A DNA stretch of 64,000 bases from Candidatus Krumholzibacteriota bacterium (GTDB lineage: Bacteria; Krumholzibacteriota; Krumholzibacteriia; LZORAL124-64-63). Numbering within the stretch: position 1 is the first letter of the stretch; the number at the start of each line of letters is the position of its first letter. The position numbers and the translations under genes were made by a program. Positions 25,894 through 34,813 of the stretch are shown here, piece by piece. The stretch covers positions 29,914 to 93,913 of the forward strand of contig JAJRZA010000050.1 of assembly GCA_024275485.1 (NCBI GenBank), read 5' to 3'. The notes below the pieces were generated by a model. It did not search any database, had not been told where the DNA came from, and saw nothing but the letters and a program-made list of their open reading frames with translations.

Positions 25894-26883
25894 ATGGAGG
25901 CTGATATTTCCAAAAAGATGACCATCCCGGACGATTCTTTCCTTGAAGGCATCGTCATTCGGTCAACCGCAGGCCACTTGCAGATATCCCTGGACTCCGC
26001 CATCTGGCGCTGCCAAATACGGGGACGTCTGAAAAAAGGCCCCCGCACCTGTCAGACCCTGGCGGTCGTGGGCGACCGTGTCCGATTCTCTATTTTGGAC
26101 GAAGCAGCCGATCCTCCCACTGGGGTGGTGGAGGAAGTTCTGGCCCGTCGCAACCGCATTTCCCGCATGGCAGCCAAGCGCAGTGGAGGCAATGTGGAGC
26201 AGGTCCTGATGGCCAATCTTGATCAGGTCGTGGCAGTTCAATCGGTCTTGGAACCCGCCCCACAAACCGGGTTTGTGGATCGTCTGCTGGTGGCGTCGGA
26301 ACGTTTTGGGGTGGCGGGGATTCTGGTGCTCAACAAGTGGGACCTGGTGGAGGATGGGCAGTATCGGGAAAAGTGGGAATATTTTGAAAAGCTGGACTAC
26401 CGGGTCCTGTTCACCAGCGCCGAAACGGGACAGGGAGTGGAGGATTTTCGACAGATGTTGAAGGACCGGATCTCCCTGCTGATTGGTGCTTCGGGAGTGG
26501 GTAAAAGCACCCTCCTGAACGCCATTCAACCGGAGCTGGGGTTGCGGGTGAATGAAGTCGCCAATAAAACCGGATTGGGTCGCCATACCACCACGCGGAC
26601 CGAATTGTTCCCCCTGGACACCGGCGGTTTTATCGCCGACAGCCCGGGTATTCGCGGATTTGATCCCTGGGACATTGATCCGCTGGCGGTGCGTGACTAT
26701 TTTCCGGACTTCAGGGAAGGACAGTCGGAGTGCCGATACCGGACCTGCATGCACCGGGACGAACCCGCCTGCGGGGTAAAAGAGGCTGTGGCCCGGGGAA
26801 TAATTCCCGGTTGGCGGCATGACGCCTACCTTGCTCTTTTGGGCGATCTGGAAGAGCGAAAGAAGAGATTGGGATATCGTTGA
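25894..26883 (+). CDS. rsgA: Ribosome small subunit-dependent GTPase A
   Basis: Circularly permuted GTPase that matures the 30S subunit. The order is an OB-fold N-domain, then G4 (NKWDLV), G1/P-loop (GASGVGKSTLLNAI), G3-like region (DTGGFIADSPGIRGF) and a C-terminal zinc finger (ECRYRTCMHRDEPACGV). The G4-before-G1 order is diagnostic. The start is ambiguous among GTG 25858, ATG 25894 and ATG 25918; I use 25894 because AGGAG lies just upstream (spacing is short). It is divergent from the EIIA gene. Confidence 0.92.
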   Translation: MEADISKKMTIPDDSFLEGIVIRSTAGHLQISLDSAIWRCQIRGRLKKGPRTCQTLAVVGDRVRFSILDEAADPPTGVVEEVLARRNRISRMAAKRSGGNVEQVLMANLDQVVAVQSVLEPAPQTGFVDRLLVASERFGVAGILVLNKWDLVEDGQYREKWEYFEKLDYRVLFTSAETGQGVEDFRQMLKDRISLLIGASGVGKSTLLNAIQPELGLRVNEVANKTGLGRHTTTRTELFPLDTGGFIADSPGIRGFDPWDIDPLAVRDYFPDFREGQSECRYRTCMHRDEPACGVKEAVARGIIPGWRHDAYLALLGDLEERKKRLGYR

Positions 26884-26889
26884 GGGTGG

Positions 26890-27129
26890 TCAGCCAAACA
26901 AACCATAGAAACGAAGGGCTTCTTCGCCTTCGTGTAGAAATTTGTCCAGGGGTAAAATTCCCGTGGGCGGGTTCCAGGGAGTTGATCTTTCCACAAGTTG
27001 GGTTTTTTGCCAACCGGGTAAAGGATTACCCAGCAGCAGGTGCGATTTGGCGGTAACTTCGTAAAGACCCAGCAGGTCCGTAGTAATGGCAATGAGGCAG
27101 ATACAAGCAAAAGGCAAGGGGCGCATCAT
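26890..27129 (-). CDS. Small hypothetical protein with N-terminal hydrophobic segment
   Basis: I do not recognise this 79-aa ORF. The start ATG 27129 or 27126 has a good GGGAGAGA site. The first 23 residues (PLPFACICLIAITTDLLGLYE) could be a signal peptide or membrane anchor; the rest is polar and Pro-containing. It fills the gap between rsgA and the glycosyltransferase gene on the opposite strand. The ribosome site and the otherwise empty gap support it; there is no homology argument. Confidence 0.45.
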   Translation of the reverse strand: MMRPLPFACICLIAITTDLLGLYEVTAKSHLLLGNPLPGWQKTQLVERSTPWNPPTGILPLDKFLHEGEEALRFYGLFG

Positions 27130-27176
27130 TCTCTCCCTGGTCAGGTTTTTCCAGGTCGACGCAAAGCGTATGCCAG

Positions 27177-28343
27177 ATGCCAGGGGCCAAGCCGACTCAA
27201 CAGTTAAAATGGAGATTCTGGATTTTGAAACGTTGGCTTAGCAAAACCGTGGCCAGGCTTGTGCGGCGACCTCACCTGAAACCGGAACAATTGCTGTTCA
27301 TGCAGCCGGGCCGAATTTTGGTGGTCCGTCAGCAAAACCAGATGGGCGATATGGTTTGCGCCACCCCGGTGTTTCGAGCCCTGCGGGAAACTTTTCCCGA
27401 TGCTCGCATCGCCCTGGTCACTTCACCGGTCAACATGGCAGTGGTGAGGCACAATCCCCATTTGGACCAGGTGTTTACCTTCGACCAAAAGATGTGGCGC
27501 AATCCTTTTCGATTGCTGCCCTTCTTGATGGAATTGCGGTCTTACCGTGCGGATGTTGCCTTCGTGCTTTCGAGTGTCTCCTTTTCGGTGACGAGCGCTG
27601 CATTGGCCCTTATCTCGGGTTCACCATATGTGGTTGGTGCCGACAGTCGTCCTTTTGGTTTGGACGTCAGTCATCATGCTTTTTCCCTGGAGATGCCTTC
27701 GGTACCGGAGCAGGACCGTCACACGGTGCTGCACAATTTGGCACCGCTTCAGGCCATCGGTATTACCACCAACGACTTCTCCACCGTGGTTGTACCGTCG
27801 GCAGGGGAGCAGGAGGCCGCCCGGAGAATTCTCGACGACCTCGGCTTTTCTCCAGGGTTTTGGGCCTTGCATCCGGGTGCGGGGAAAATGCAGAATGTCT
27901 GGCCTGCAGCCGATTTTGCACAAGTGGCCCAGCGGGGTGCAGCCATGGGGTACCAGATTCTGATCCTTCATGGTCCGGCCGATGCTGGGCCGCTGGCGGA
28001 GTTGGAATCAAACCTGGAAGATCTGCCTGATGATAGTCAGAAAGATCACATCAAAGTGGCTCCGCCATGCAGTATAGGGGTGGGGGCGGCCCTGCTTCAG
28101 CAAGCTGACCGCTTCCTGTGCAACGATACAGGAGTGATGCACATGGCTGGTGCCCTGCCCATTGCGACCTTGGCCCTCTTTGGCCCCACCAATCCGGAAT
28201 TCTGGAAACCATCCGCGCCCGAAGTGGTGGCTCTCTGCAGTCCAAGGCAATCTGCCGACGACCGGGGTGAAGAGTTCGGGTGGATGCAGAATATCACTCC
28301 CACAGAAGTATGGAATGCCTGGCAGAACTTGCCGGGAAGATAG
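27177..28343 (+). CDS. Glycosyltransferase family 9 (heptosyltransferase-like)
   Basis: Protein of 388 aa. The N-terminal RILVVRQQNQMGDMVCATPVFRALRETFPDARI is the GT9 opening (WaaC/WaaF type, where R-x-x-x-x-GD binds the acceptor side). The C-terminal ALHPGAG, CNDTGVMHMAGAL and ALFGPTNPEFW are the ADP-heptose-binding GT-B motifs. It would transfer a sugar to lipid A core or a similar surface glycan. ATG 27177 is used; an internal TTG near residue 17 is possible. Its stop is followed 10 bp later by the M50 protease gene. Confidence 0.88.
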   Translation: MPGAKPTQQLKWRFWILKRWLSKTVARLVRRPHLKPEQLLFMQPGRILVVRQQNQMGDMVCATPVFRALRETFPDARIALVTSPVNMAVVRHNPHLDQVFTFDQKMWRNPFRLLPFLMELRSYRADVAFVLSSVSFSVTSAALALISGSPYVVGADSRPFGLDVSHHAFSLEMPSVPEQDRHTVLHNLAPLQAIGITTNDFSTVVVPSAGEQEAARRILDDLGFSPGFWALHPGAGKMQNVWPAADFAQVAQRGAAMGYQILILHGPADAGPLAELESNLEDLPDDSQKDHIKVAPPCSIGVGAALLQQADRFLCNDTGVMHMAGALPIATLALFGPTNPEFWKPSAPEVVALCSPRQSADDRGEEFGWMQNITPTEVWNAWQNLPGR

Positions 28344-28353
28344 GAATTTTGAT

Positions 28354-29058
28354 ATGGCCATGGAAATGGTGGCGATTCGATTGTTGGTTTTGGTGTTCTC
28401 GGTGGTGGTGCATGAAGTGGCCCACGGCTGGACTGCCCTGAAGCTGGGCGATACAACCGCCAGGGATGCCCAGCGGCTGACCCTCAATCCCCTGCCTCAT
28501 ATTGACCCCGTGGGTTCCATCATCCTGCCGTTAGTCCTGGCTGTCACCGGCAGTCCGATCATGTTCGGTTGGGCCAAACCAGTACCTGTTCGGGTGGGAA
28601 TGCTCAACGATCCGAAAAATGATCATGCCAAAGTTGCGGCCGCCGGTCCGGTGAGCAACCTGCTTCTGGCTCTGATTTGCGCTGTTCTGTTGGGAGTGTT
28701 GATCCTGGTGGCCAGCCTTGTACTCAGTGATGATTCCAACATCGCCCGGCAGACGAATTCGCCATTGTACTTTCTGGTGCATCTGCTGGAGACGGGAATC
28801 CTGTTGAACGTGGCTCTGGCCGTGTTCAACCTCTTGCCCCTGCCGCCGCTGGATGGCAGCTGGATTATTTCCAGGTTTTTGCCCTACCAATACCGATGGC
28901 GCTATGAAAACCTTCGCCGCTACTCGATGGTGATGATTCTCGGCTTTCTACTTCTGGTGCGTTACACAGTCGTTGGCCAGTTATTCGTGGGACTGATTTT
29001 CTTCGGTTCCGGGATCATGCATCGGGTCACCGGTAGCATCATCGGTCTGCTTGGCTAG
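28354..29058 (+). CDS. Site-2 protease family (M50) membrane metallopeptidase
   Basis: Protein of 234 aa with HEVAHGW (HExxH) in the first membrane segment and NLLPLPPLDGS (third zinc ligand Asp in the PxxPLDGS motif) in a later one. About five to six TM segments are visible, and no PDZ domain. This matches the short, FNLLPLPPLDG-type bacterial group. ATG 28354 follows AGATAGGAA. It is likely co-transcribed with the GT9 gene. Confidence 0.9.
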   Translation: MAMEMVAIRLLVLVFSVVVHEVAHGWTALKLGDTTARDAQRLTLNPLPHIDPVGSIILPLVLAVTGSPIMFGWAKPVPVRVGMLNDPKNDHAKVAAAGPVSNLLLALICAVLLGVLILVASLVLSDDSNIARQTNSPLYFLVHLLETGILLNVALAVFNLLPLPPLDGSWIISRFLPYQYRWRYENLRRYSMVMILGFLLLVRYTVVGQLFVGLIFFGSGIMHRVTGSIIGLLG

Positions 29059-29089
29059 GCCAGGTCAACCCGATGGATCTGTTGCACGG

Positions 29090-29515
29090 CTATTGCATCC
29101 CTATCCTGGATTCATCTTCAGGCCCATAATAGTTGACTGCAGCCCAGGCGCTCTCGTTGCCGGTTTCATCCAGGGCGGTCACCAAATAGGTGCAGGCCAC
29201 ATTGACGGGATGATCATCGATCCAGATGGTATCCTGAGTGGGCAGATCCAACATTGGATAATGATCTCCCCAGACAACCCGGTAGACCATGAATCCGTGG
29301 AAGTCTTCATCCACGACGTTGGCGTCCCAGGTGACCTTTACGTTGTCATTGGAAGTTGAGGCCGCCAGCCCGGTTGGTGCGGCAGGGGGGGCCGTGTCCG
29401 CCACGGTCTCGGGAACAACGACCGGTGCCAGGGCATTGTCGCTTTCACAACCTGTCAGGACCAGGGCTCCGATAATCATGGCAAACAGGGCAAACATCTT
29501 CAGAGTGGGTTTCAT
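29090..29515 (-). CDS. Lipoprotein with fibronectin type III-like domain
   Basis: Protein of 141 aa. A lipobox, LVLTGC, ends a signal peptide beginning MKPTLKMFALF. A fibronectin III-like unit follows: PPAAPTGLAASTSNDNVKVTWDANVVDEDFHGFMVYR...CTYLVTALDETGNES. ATG 29515 has GAGGAG nine bases upstream. It is a paralogue of the next lipoprotein upstream (29622-30041), and the two genes probably arose by duplication. Confidence 0.78.
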   Translation of the reverse strand: MKPTLKMFALFAMIIGALVLTGCESDNALAPVVVPETVADTAPPAAPTGLAASTSNDNVKVTWDANVVDEDFHGFMVYRVVWGDHYPMLDLPTQDTIWIDDHPVNVACTYLVTALDETGNESAWAAVNYYGPEDESRIGMQ

Positions 29516-29554
29516 TATGCTGCTCCTCAACTCCACGGTTGTTCAAATCCGGCA

Positions 29555-29582
29555 AGGCCCTCCGCAGGAGCGGAAGGCCTTG
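29555..29582 (-). terminator. Hairpin between the two lipoprotein genes
   Basis: Arms AAGGCCCTCCGC (29555-29566) and GCGGAAGGCCTT (29571-29582) pair with one mismatch. The T tract on the minus strand is weak. It is placed 40 bp after the stop of the upstream lipoprotein gene. Confidence 0.5.
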
Positions 29583-29621
29583 TTGTGCTACCCAGCGAAG
29601 GGGATCACTATTCCGGAATTC

Positions 29622-30041
29622 CTAGTCATGCAGGTTTTCATCTTCAGGGTGACGACCGCTCAGATTATAATCGACGCTGGCGACGGCGCTGGCGTTACCG
29701 ACCAGATCCACACTGTAGACCTGATAGGTATTCAAACCCATGGCAGGGCTGTCTTCAAAGCTCTGAATGATGCTGGGGCTGGCAACCAGAGATGTCATCA
29801 CGCCGTAGTTGTCCCGGCTGACAATAAAGCCGGCCAGATCAGCGTCGGTGGTGTTTGCATCCCAAGTCAGGGTGATCAAACCATCAACATAAGCGGCACC
29901 CAGGTTCGAAGGAACGGCGGGCGGAGCAGTGTCAACAACCGGGGGGTCGACGATGCTGGTGGTGTCGTCGCTGCAGCCAATGCTGACCAGAGACAGTGTG
30001 GTAATCAGTGCGAGAGTTACGATGAGTTTGATGCTGGACAT
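29622..30041 (-). CDS. Lipoprotein with fibronectin type III-like domain
   Basis: Protein of 139 aa. Signal peptide with lipobox SIGC, then a Thr/Asp/Pro spacer and one FN3-like unit (PPAVPSNLGAAYVDGLITLTWDANTTDADLAGFIVSR...YQVYSVDLVGNAS). ATG 30041 sits behind AAGGAGG. The DTAPPA.P spacer and the TWDAN strand are shared with the downstream lipoprotein. Surface or periplasmic display is likely; the partner is unknown. Confidence 0.78.
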   Translation of the reverse strand: MSSIKLIVTLALITTLSLVSIGCSDDTTSIVDPPVVDTAPPAVPSNLGAAYVDGLITLTWDANTTDADLAGFIVSRDNYGVMTSLVASPSIIQSFEDSPAMGLNTYQVYSVDLVGNASAVASVDYNLSGRHPEDENLHD

Positions 30042-30386
30042 GAGTGGTCCTCCTTGTTTCGCTAAGTTGCCCAATGGCTTTATTGTTGGGCGGCCGGACG
30101 GAATCGGTTGCAGTGGCACAGTTGTTTTCTTGCTGCCCATCCGGCCGCGTCCACGTCCAGTCAAAAGCAAACAGGATGCCACTTGTTGAGTGGTAAACCG
30201 GAAACCAGTAAAGCCTATGTTTTTCAAGGAATTAGGAGTGCCAATAACCCCTGCCTTGGCACAACGGGATACAATGGGATGCAATTTGACGTTTCGTCTT
30301 GCGATGCCTGGCCCCCGAGATGTTGCAAGATGCCCGAGACAGACAACCATCAATAGTTTGGATTGGTCCAAAAACGGATAAGACCC

Positions 30387-30415
30387 TTGACAAACCACCA
30401 TTTATGCCGGATGAT
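30387..30415 (+). promoter_or_regulatory. Candidate promoter of the HU gene
   Basis: Perfect TTGACA at 30387-30392, a 17-bp spacer and GATGAT at 30410-30415 (4/6). This would give a 5' leader of about 125 nt that contains the AATTGGTT repeats. Confidence 0.45.
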
Positions 30416-30461
30416 GTAATCCACAAACCAATTCTGCGGTGATTCTTCCATTGATTTAGGG

Positions 30462-30533
30462 AATTGGTTCTGTTTTTGAATTGGTTTGACTAAATTGGTT
30501 GAACTGAATTGGTTGGACTGAATTGGTTGGACA
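30462..30533 (+). repeat. AATTGGTT tandem repeat array in the HU leader
   Basis: AATTGGTT occurs at 30462, 30479, 30493, 30507 and 30521, so the last four copies are spaced exactly 14 bp apart. The last two units share GAATTGGTTGGAC. An inverted copy (AACCAATT) lies at 30426-30433. The array ends a few bases before the HU ribosome site. Confidence 0.9.
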
Positions 30534-30547
30534 CTAGGAGGCACGTC

Positions 30548-30826
30548 ATGACCAAAGCCGATATCGTTGAGGACATTGCCCAAAAAACCGGCCTGACCAA
30601 AAAGGAAGTCGCCGAGACCGTGGACCTGTTCCTGGTCAAGATTGGTGATCTCCTGGTGGAAGGACGCCATTTGGAAATTCGTGGCTTTGGAACCTTTAAG
30701 GTCAAAGAGCGCAAAGAACGCATGGCCCGGAATCCCAGGACCGGAGAAGCGGTGCCCGTGCCCGCTCGCAAAGTTCCTGTTTTCAAGGTTTCCAAAATGC
30801 TCAAGGACAAGGTGGCCGGGCAATAG
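30548..30826 (+). CDS. HU/IHF-family DNA-binding protein
   Basis: Protein of 92 aa, normal for HU. It starts MTKADIVEDIAQKTGLTKKEVAETVD and carries the family signature GFGTFKVKERKERMARNPRTGE, including the arm region with RNPRTGE. ATG 30548 follows TAGGAGG. Nucleoid architecture is the expected role. The repeat array directly upstream may be regulatory; HU and IHF genes are often autoregulated. A strong terminator follows. Confidence 0.95.
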   Translation: MTKADIVEDIAQKTGLTKKEVAETVDLFLVKIGDLLVEGRHLEIRGFGTFKVKERKERMARNPRTGEAVPVPARKVPVFKVSKMLKDKVAGQ

Positions 30827-30898
30827 CAACCAGGCAATAGCATCCCGGCCCGGGCCCAAACCCCGACCGGGCCCCGTGAGCCAATCAATTCCATATTG

Positions 30899-30941
30899 AA
30901 ACCGGTGACCCGACCACAATTCGGGTCGTCGGTTTTTGTTT
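30899..30941 (+). terminator. Rho-independent terminator after HU
   Basis: Long stem 30899-30913 with 30921-30935, interrupted by one GT/GT internal loop, then TTTTTGTTT. Confidence 0.85.
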
Positions 30942-30963
30942 GTAACCAAACAGGGAGGCAGGC

Positions 30964-31995
30964 ATGAAAGTAATAGATATGCGAAGTGATACCGTGACTC
31001 GTCCCACCGCGGCCATGCGAAAGGCCATGGCAGCAGCTGAAGTGGGGGACGACGTTTTTGGAGATGATCCCACCGTCAACCAATTGCAGGAAAGAGTGGC
31101 CGATCTGCTGGGAAAGCAGGCTGCCCTGTTCGTTCCCAGCGGAACCATGGGCAATCAACTCGCCCTGAAGGCCCAAACCCAACCAGGTGACCAAATCATC
31201 CTGGAAGACGGCGCCCATATCTATAGGTATGAAGGTGGTGGGTCCGCTGCCGTATCGGGTGTTCTGAATACCTGCGTGCATACTGAGGGAGGGCAGATAA
31301 CCTGGTCACACATTGCCAATGGCCTCAATCCTCGGGATGTGCACAGCGCGCCTACCTCGTTGATTTGTCTGGAAAACACCCACAATCGGGCCGGTGGCCG
31401 TATTCTGGCCCAGGACCAGGTCATCGAAATTGGCCAATGGTCCCACGATTTGGGTTTGCGGGTCCATTTGGACGGAGCCCGGATCTGGCATGCCTATATT
31501 GCCACCGGGTTACCCCTTTGCGAGTTGTGCGATCCCGTCGATACCATCAGTGTTTGTTTTTCCAAGGCCCTCGGGGCACCCGTGGGGTCTATTCTGGCGG
31601 GAGATTCGGAAACCATCACCCGGGCCCACCGCTTCCGGAAAATGCTTGGTGGTGGCATGCGTCAGGCAGGAATACTGGCTGCCGCTTGCATTTATGCCCT
31701 GGACCACCATCTTGAGCGGCTGGTCGAAGACCATCAGCAGGCAAATTTGCTGGCCACAGGGCTTGACCATCCGGCTTTGAGGGTCAATCATCCGGTGGAG
31801 ACCAACATCGTGATCATGGATGTGGCTGGAGTCGGCAACGATCAGTCCCTGTTGAAGCACCTTACTGACAATGGTGTGCTAGGGGTGGGGTTCGGTCCCG
31901 GCCGGGTCAGGCTCATTCCCAATCTGGACACCAGCAATGCCGATGTGCAGCGGGTTCTGGATGTGTTGAATTCCTTTGCGGGAGAAGTGAATTGA
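30964..31995 (+). CDS. ltaE: Low-specificity L-threonine aldolase
   Basis: PLP enzyme of 343 aa that cleaves threonine to glycine and acetaldehyde. It begins [17 protein letters not shown] and contains [42 protein letters not shown] and the PLP-lysine segment [13 protein letters not shown], all typical of the family. GGGAGG precedes the ATG. The stop overlaps the trkA start (TTGA), so it is transcribed with the Trk genes. Confidence 0.92.
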   Translation: MKVIDMRSDTVTRPTAAMRKAMAAAEVGDDVFGDDPTVNQLQERVADLLGKQAALFVPSGTMGNQLALKAQTQPGDQIILEDGAHIYRYEGGGSAAVSGVLNTCVHTEGGQITWSHIANGLNPRDVHSAPTSLICLENTHNRAGGRILAQDQVIEIGQWSHDLGLRVHLDGARIWHAYIATGLPLCELCDPVDTISVCFSKALGAPVGSILAGDSETITRAHRFRKMLGGGMRQAGILAAACIYALDHHLERLVEDHQQANLLATGLDHPALRVNHPVETNIVIMDVAGVGNDQSLLKHLTDNGVLGVGFGPGRVRLIPNLDTSNADVQRVLDVLNSFAGEVN

Positions 31996-33338
31996 AAATC
32001 GTCATTGTGGGAGCCGGATCCGTAGGCTTTGAGCTGGCCAGAACCATCAGTCGCCGGGAACACGATGTGATCCTGGTGGAACGTGATGTGGATATTGCCA
32101 ACACCACCGCCGAAAGCCTGGACTGCAGTCTGGTGGTGGGCAGTGGAGTCAATCCGCAGGTCCTGTGCAATATAGGCATGCGCGACTGTGACCTCTTTGC
32201 GGCGGTCACCGATCGGGACGAGATCAACATCATCGCCTGCCAGACGGCCCACGCCCTGGGGGCCAAGGTCAAGGTGGCCCGGGTGCGGCAGGAAGAATAT
32301 TACTTGGACCACCGGCTGGTGCTCGACGGCATTGATTTGGCCATCAACCCCGATCACGAAGCCGCGCATGCCATCCGCAAACTGCTTTTTCAGACAGAAG
32401 CTGCCGAGGTGCACGAATTCGCCGGTGGCAAGGTTCGGGTGGTGGGAGCCAGGGTTGTGGCCAACTCCGATGTTGATGGCCAGAGCCTGGCGCAGTTGCA
32501 TGGTCGACTGGGAGAAAATATCGCCCTGGTCATCACCATCGTACGAGGCGAAGAAACTCTCATACCCAAGGGTGATACAGTGATCCAGGCCGAGGATATG
32601 GTCTATCTGGCCGGGCCTCGCAGCGTGGTGAATAAGAGCCTCATGCATTTCCGTGCACCGGGTCGCAAGCTCACCAAGGTGATGATTGTCGGTGCCAATG
32701 CCATGGGGCGGGAGCTGGCCCGCGATCTGGCGGCGGCCCGGGTCAAAGTCAAGCTTATCGACCGCAACGAAGAGAAATGCCGGAGGGCCAGCGAGTCGCT
32801 CAAAGGGGTCCTGGTGCTCCACGGCGAAGGAACCGATGCCGACTTGCTGGAGAGCGAAGGTGTGGCCGAAATGGACGGCTTCGTTTCGGTGAGCAACGAC
32901 GAAGAGACCAACGCCATGGCCTGCCTGCTGGCCCATTATCATGGGGCAGGAAAAACTGTTTGCCTCGTCAACCGTCCCGACTATGTACCTCTGTTGCCTC
33001 TGCTGGGTGTGGATTCTGTCATCTCGCCTCGCCTATCCACTTCGGCCTGGATTGCCCGCTTTGTCAAAAGAGGGGCCGTCATCAGCTCGGAAAGCTTGGG
33101 CTACAGCGGGTCGGAAATCCTGCAGTTGCGTGTGCAAGAGGGATGTTCGTGGCTTGGCAAACCATTGTCGAAACTCAGTTTTCCCGTACATGCGGTCATC
33201 GGCGCGGTGCTCAAAAGAGGTCGGGTGTTGACACCCCGGGGCGATACCGTGCTCTCGGTTGGTGATGAAGTTGTTGTTTTTGCTCTTTCGGACGGAGTGA
33301 CGGCTGTGGAAAACTTTTTTTCCGGTGGTAAACGTTGA
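31992..33338 (+). CDS. trkA: Trk potassium transporter regulatory subunit TrkA
   Basis: Cytoplasmic NAD(H)-binding gating subunit of 448 aa with two RCK_N/RCK_C repeats. The Rossmann motifs are [12 protein letters not shown] (residue 4) and [12 protein letters not shown] (about residue 232), each followed by a TrkA-C domain. TTG start overlaps the ltaE stop. It is followed directly by trkH, whose TTG again overlaps the trkA stop. Confidence 0.95.
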   Translation: MKIVIVGAGSVGFELARTISRREHDVILVERDVDIANTTAESLDCSLVVGSGVNPQVLCNIGMRDCDLFAAVTDRDEINIIACQTAHALGAKVKVARVRQEEYYLDHRLVLDGIDLAINPDHEAAHAIRKLLFQTEAAEVHEFAGGKVRVVGARVVANSDVDGQSLAQLHGRLGENIALVITIVRGEETLIPKGDTVIQAEDMVYLAGPRSVVNKSLMHFRAPGRKLTKVMIVGANAMGRELARDLAAARVKVKLIDRNEEKCRRASESLKGVLVLHGEGTDADLLESEGVAEMDGFVSVSNDEETNAMACLLAHYHGAGKTVCLVNRPDYVPLLPLLGVDSVISPRLSTSAWIARFVKRGAVISSESLGYSGSEILQLRVQEGCSWLGKPLSKLSFPVHAVIGAVLKRGRVLTPRGDTVLSVGDEVVVFALSDGVTAVENFFSGGKR

Positions 33339-34783
33339 ATTATCGTTCCGTCATCAAGGTTCTCGGCTTCCTGCTGCTGGTGACATCGGCTTGCCTGGTT
33401 TTGCCGGCCCTGGTTTCGTTGGCCTACCGGGAGACCGACTGGCCGTATTTTCTGGCTGCCACCGGGATTGGCGTTCTGCTCGGTGGCGGAACACTGCTGG
33501 TTCTGCGTGATGCTCCCGATCTGCGGGTCCGCGAGGGATTTGCCGTGGTGGCTTTCGGCTGGATCTGTGTGGGACTGCTGGGGGCCTTGCCCTTCTGGCT
33601 CAGCGGACAGGTTCCATCTTTCACAGATGCCGCCTTTGAGTCCATCAGTGGATTCACAACCACCGGAGCTTCCATCCTGACCGACATTGAGGGTTGCAGT
33701 CATGGGATGCTCTTTTGGCGGGCCATGACCCACTGGCTGGGAGGCATGGGCATTGTCCTGTTGGCCCTGGCCATTTTGCCGCTGTTGGGTGTGGGTGGAA
33801 TGCAGCTTTTTCGGGCCGAAGTGCCCGGGCCGGTGGCTGAACGCCTGACGCCCCGCATTCGCGAGACGGCAAAAATTCTCTGGGGTGTTTATGTGCTGCT
33901 GACGGCAGCTGAGATATTGGCTCTGCTGCTGGCCGGGATGGGACTCTTCGATGCCGTTTGCCACAGCTTTGCCACCATGGCCACCGGGGGATTCAGCAAC
34001 CACAACAGCAGTGTGGGAGGATATGCCTCACCAGCCGTTGAATGGGTGATCATCGTTTTCATGTTTCTTGCCGGCGCCAATTTCTCCCTGCACTTCCTGG
34101 CCCTGAAAGGGAAATGGAGGGTCTATTTTCGGGACGAGGAGTTCAAGTTCTACGGCACAATCATTCTGGTTTGCACGAGCATGATCATGGCCACCCTGGT
34201 GCCCATTCATTTCTATCCCCATTGGGGTGAAGCCTTCAGGCGGTCTCTTTTCCAGGTGGTGTCCATCCTCACCACCACCGGGTTTGGCACGGCAGATTAT
34301 CTTATTTGGCCTCCTCTTGCCCACGGCCTCCTGTTGGTGCTTATGGCCGTGGGGGGCTGTGCCGGTTCGACCGGTGGCGGCATCAAGGTGATGCGGGTGC
34401 TCATCCTGCTCAAGCATGCCAAGCTGGAACTCAGGAAGATGCTTCATCCGCGCGGCGTGTTCACCCTGTGGTTCAACGGCCGGGCCATTTCCAGCAGTTT
34501 GCAAACCAATGTCCTGGGTTTCTTCTTGTTGTACATGATGGTTTATGTGGGCGGGGTTTTGATTCTGACCATGGGAGGGCGTGACCTGGTGACCAGCGTA
34601 GGTGCCACCGCGGCCACTCTGGGGAATATCGGCCCAGGTTTGGGGTTGGTGGGTCCGGCCAGCAATTATTCCACTTTGCTGGATTGGGAAAAATGGCTGC
34701 TGGTCATGTTTATGGTGATTGGCCGCCTGGAGCTGTTCACTGTGCTGGTTCTCTTTTTGCCGGGAGCCTGGCGGAAAAGCTGA
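33335..34783 (+). CDS. trkH: Trk potassium uptake channel subunit TrkH
   Basis: Membrane protein of 482 aa of the SKT family. Selectivity-filter-like glycines appear in SISGFTTTGASIL, FATMATGGFSNHN, SILTTTGFGTADY and TAATLGNIGPGLG, one per pore repeat. The middle segment GGCAGSTGGGIKVMR is characteristic of TrkH. With TrkA it forms the potassium uptake system. Confidence 0.95.
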   Translation: MNYRSVIKVLGFLLLVTSACLVLPALVSLAYRETDWPYFLAATGIGVLLGGGTLLVLRDAPDLRVREGFAVVAFGWICVGLLGALPFWLSGQVPSFTDAAFESISGFTTTGASILTDIEGCSHGMLFWRAMTHWLGGMGIVLLALAILPLLGVGGMQLFRAEVPGPVAERLTPRIRETAKILWGVYVLLTAAEILALLLAGMGLFDAVCHSFATMATGGFSNHNSSVGGYASPAVEWVIIVFMFLAGANFSLHFLALKGKWRVYFRDEEFKFYGTIILVCTSMIMATLVPIHFYPHWGEAFRRSLFQVVSILTTTGFGTADYLIWPPLAHGLLLVLMAVGGCAGSTGGGIKVMRVLILLKHAKLELRKMLHPRGVFTLWFNGRAISSSLQTNVLGFFLLYMMVYVGGVLILTMGGRDLVTSVGATAATLGNIGPGLGLVGPASNYSTLLDWEKWLLVMFMVIGRLELFTVLVLFLPGAWRKS

Positions 34784-34813
34784 TCCAGACCCTCAGAGAG
34801 GAGATAATCGACC

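Larger units (their letters stand above)
30042..30547. other. Long intergenic region upstream of HU
   Basis: About 500 bp with no convincing gene. It contains a 9-bp inverted repeat GCGGCCGGA/TCCGGCCGC (30088-30096 with 30140-30148), a candidate promoter (30387-30415), and the 14-bp repeat array immediately before HU. Confidence 0.6.

Noticed and set aside
30462..30533. CRISPR array
   Set aside because: Repeats are 14 bp apart with 8-bp cores and no unique spacers; no cas genes are present. It is a short tandem repeat in the HU leader.
31842..32942. Long open frame of 366 codons on the minus strand across ltaE/trkA
   Set aside because: It is antisense to clearly conserved TrkA sequence and shows no recognisable domain. 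It arises from codon bias on the coding strand.
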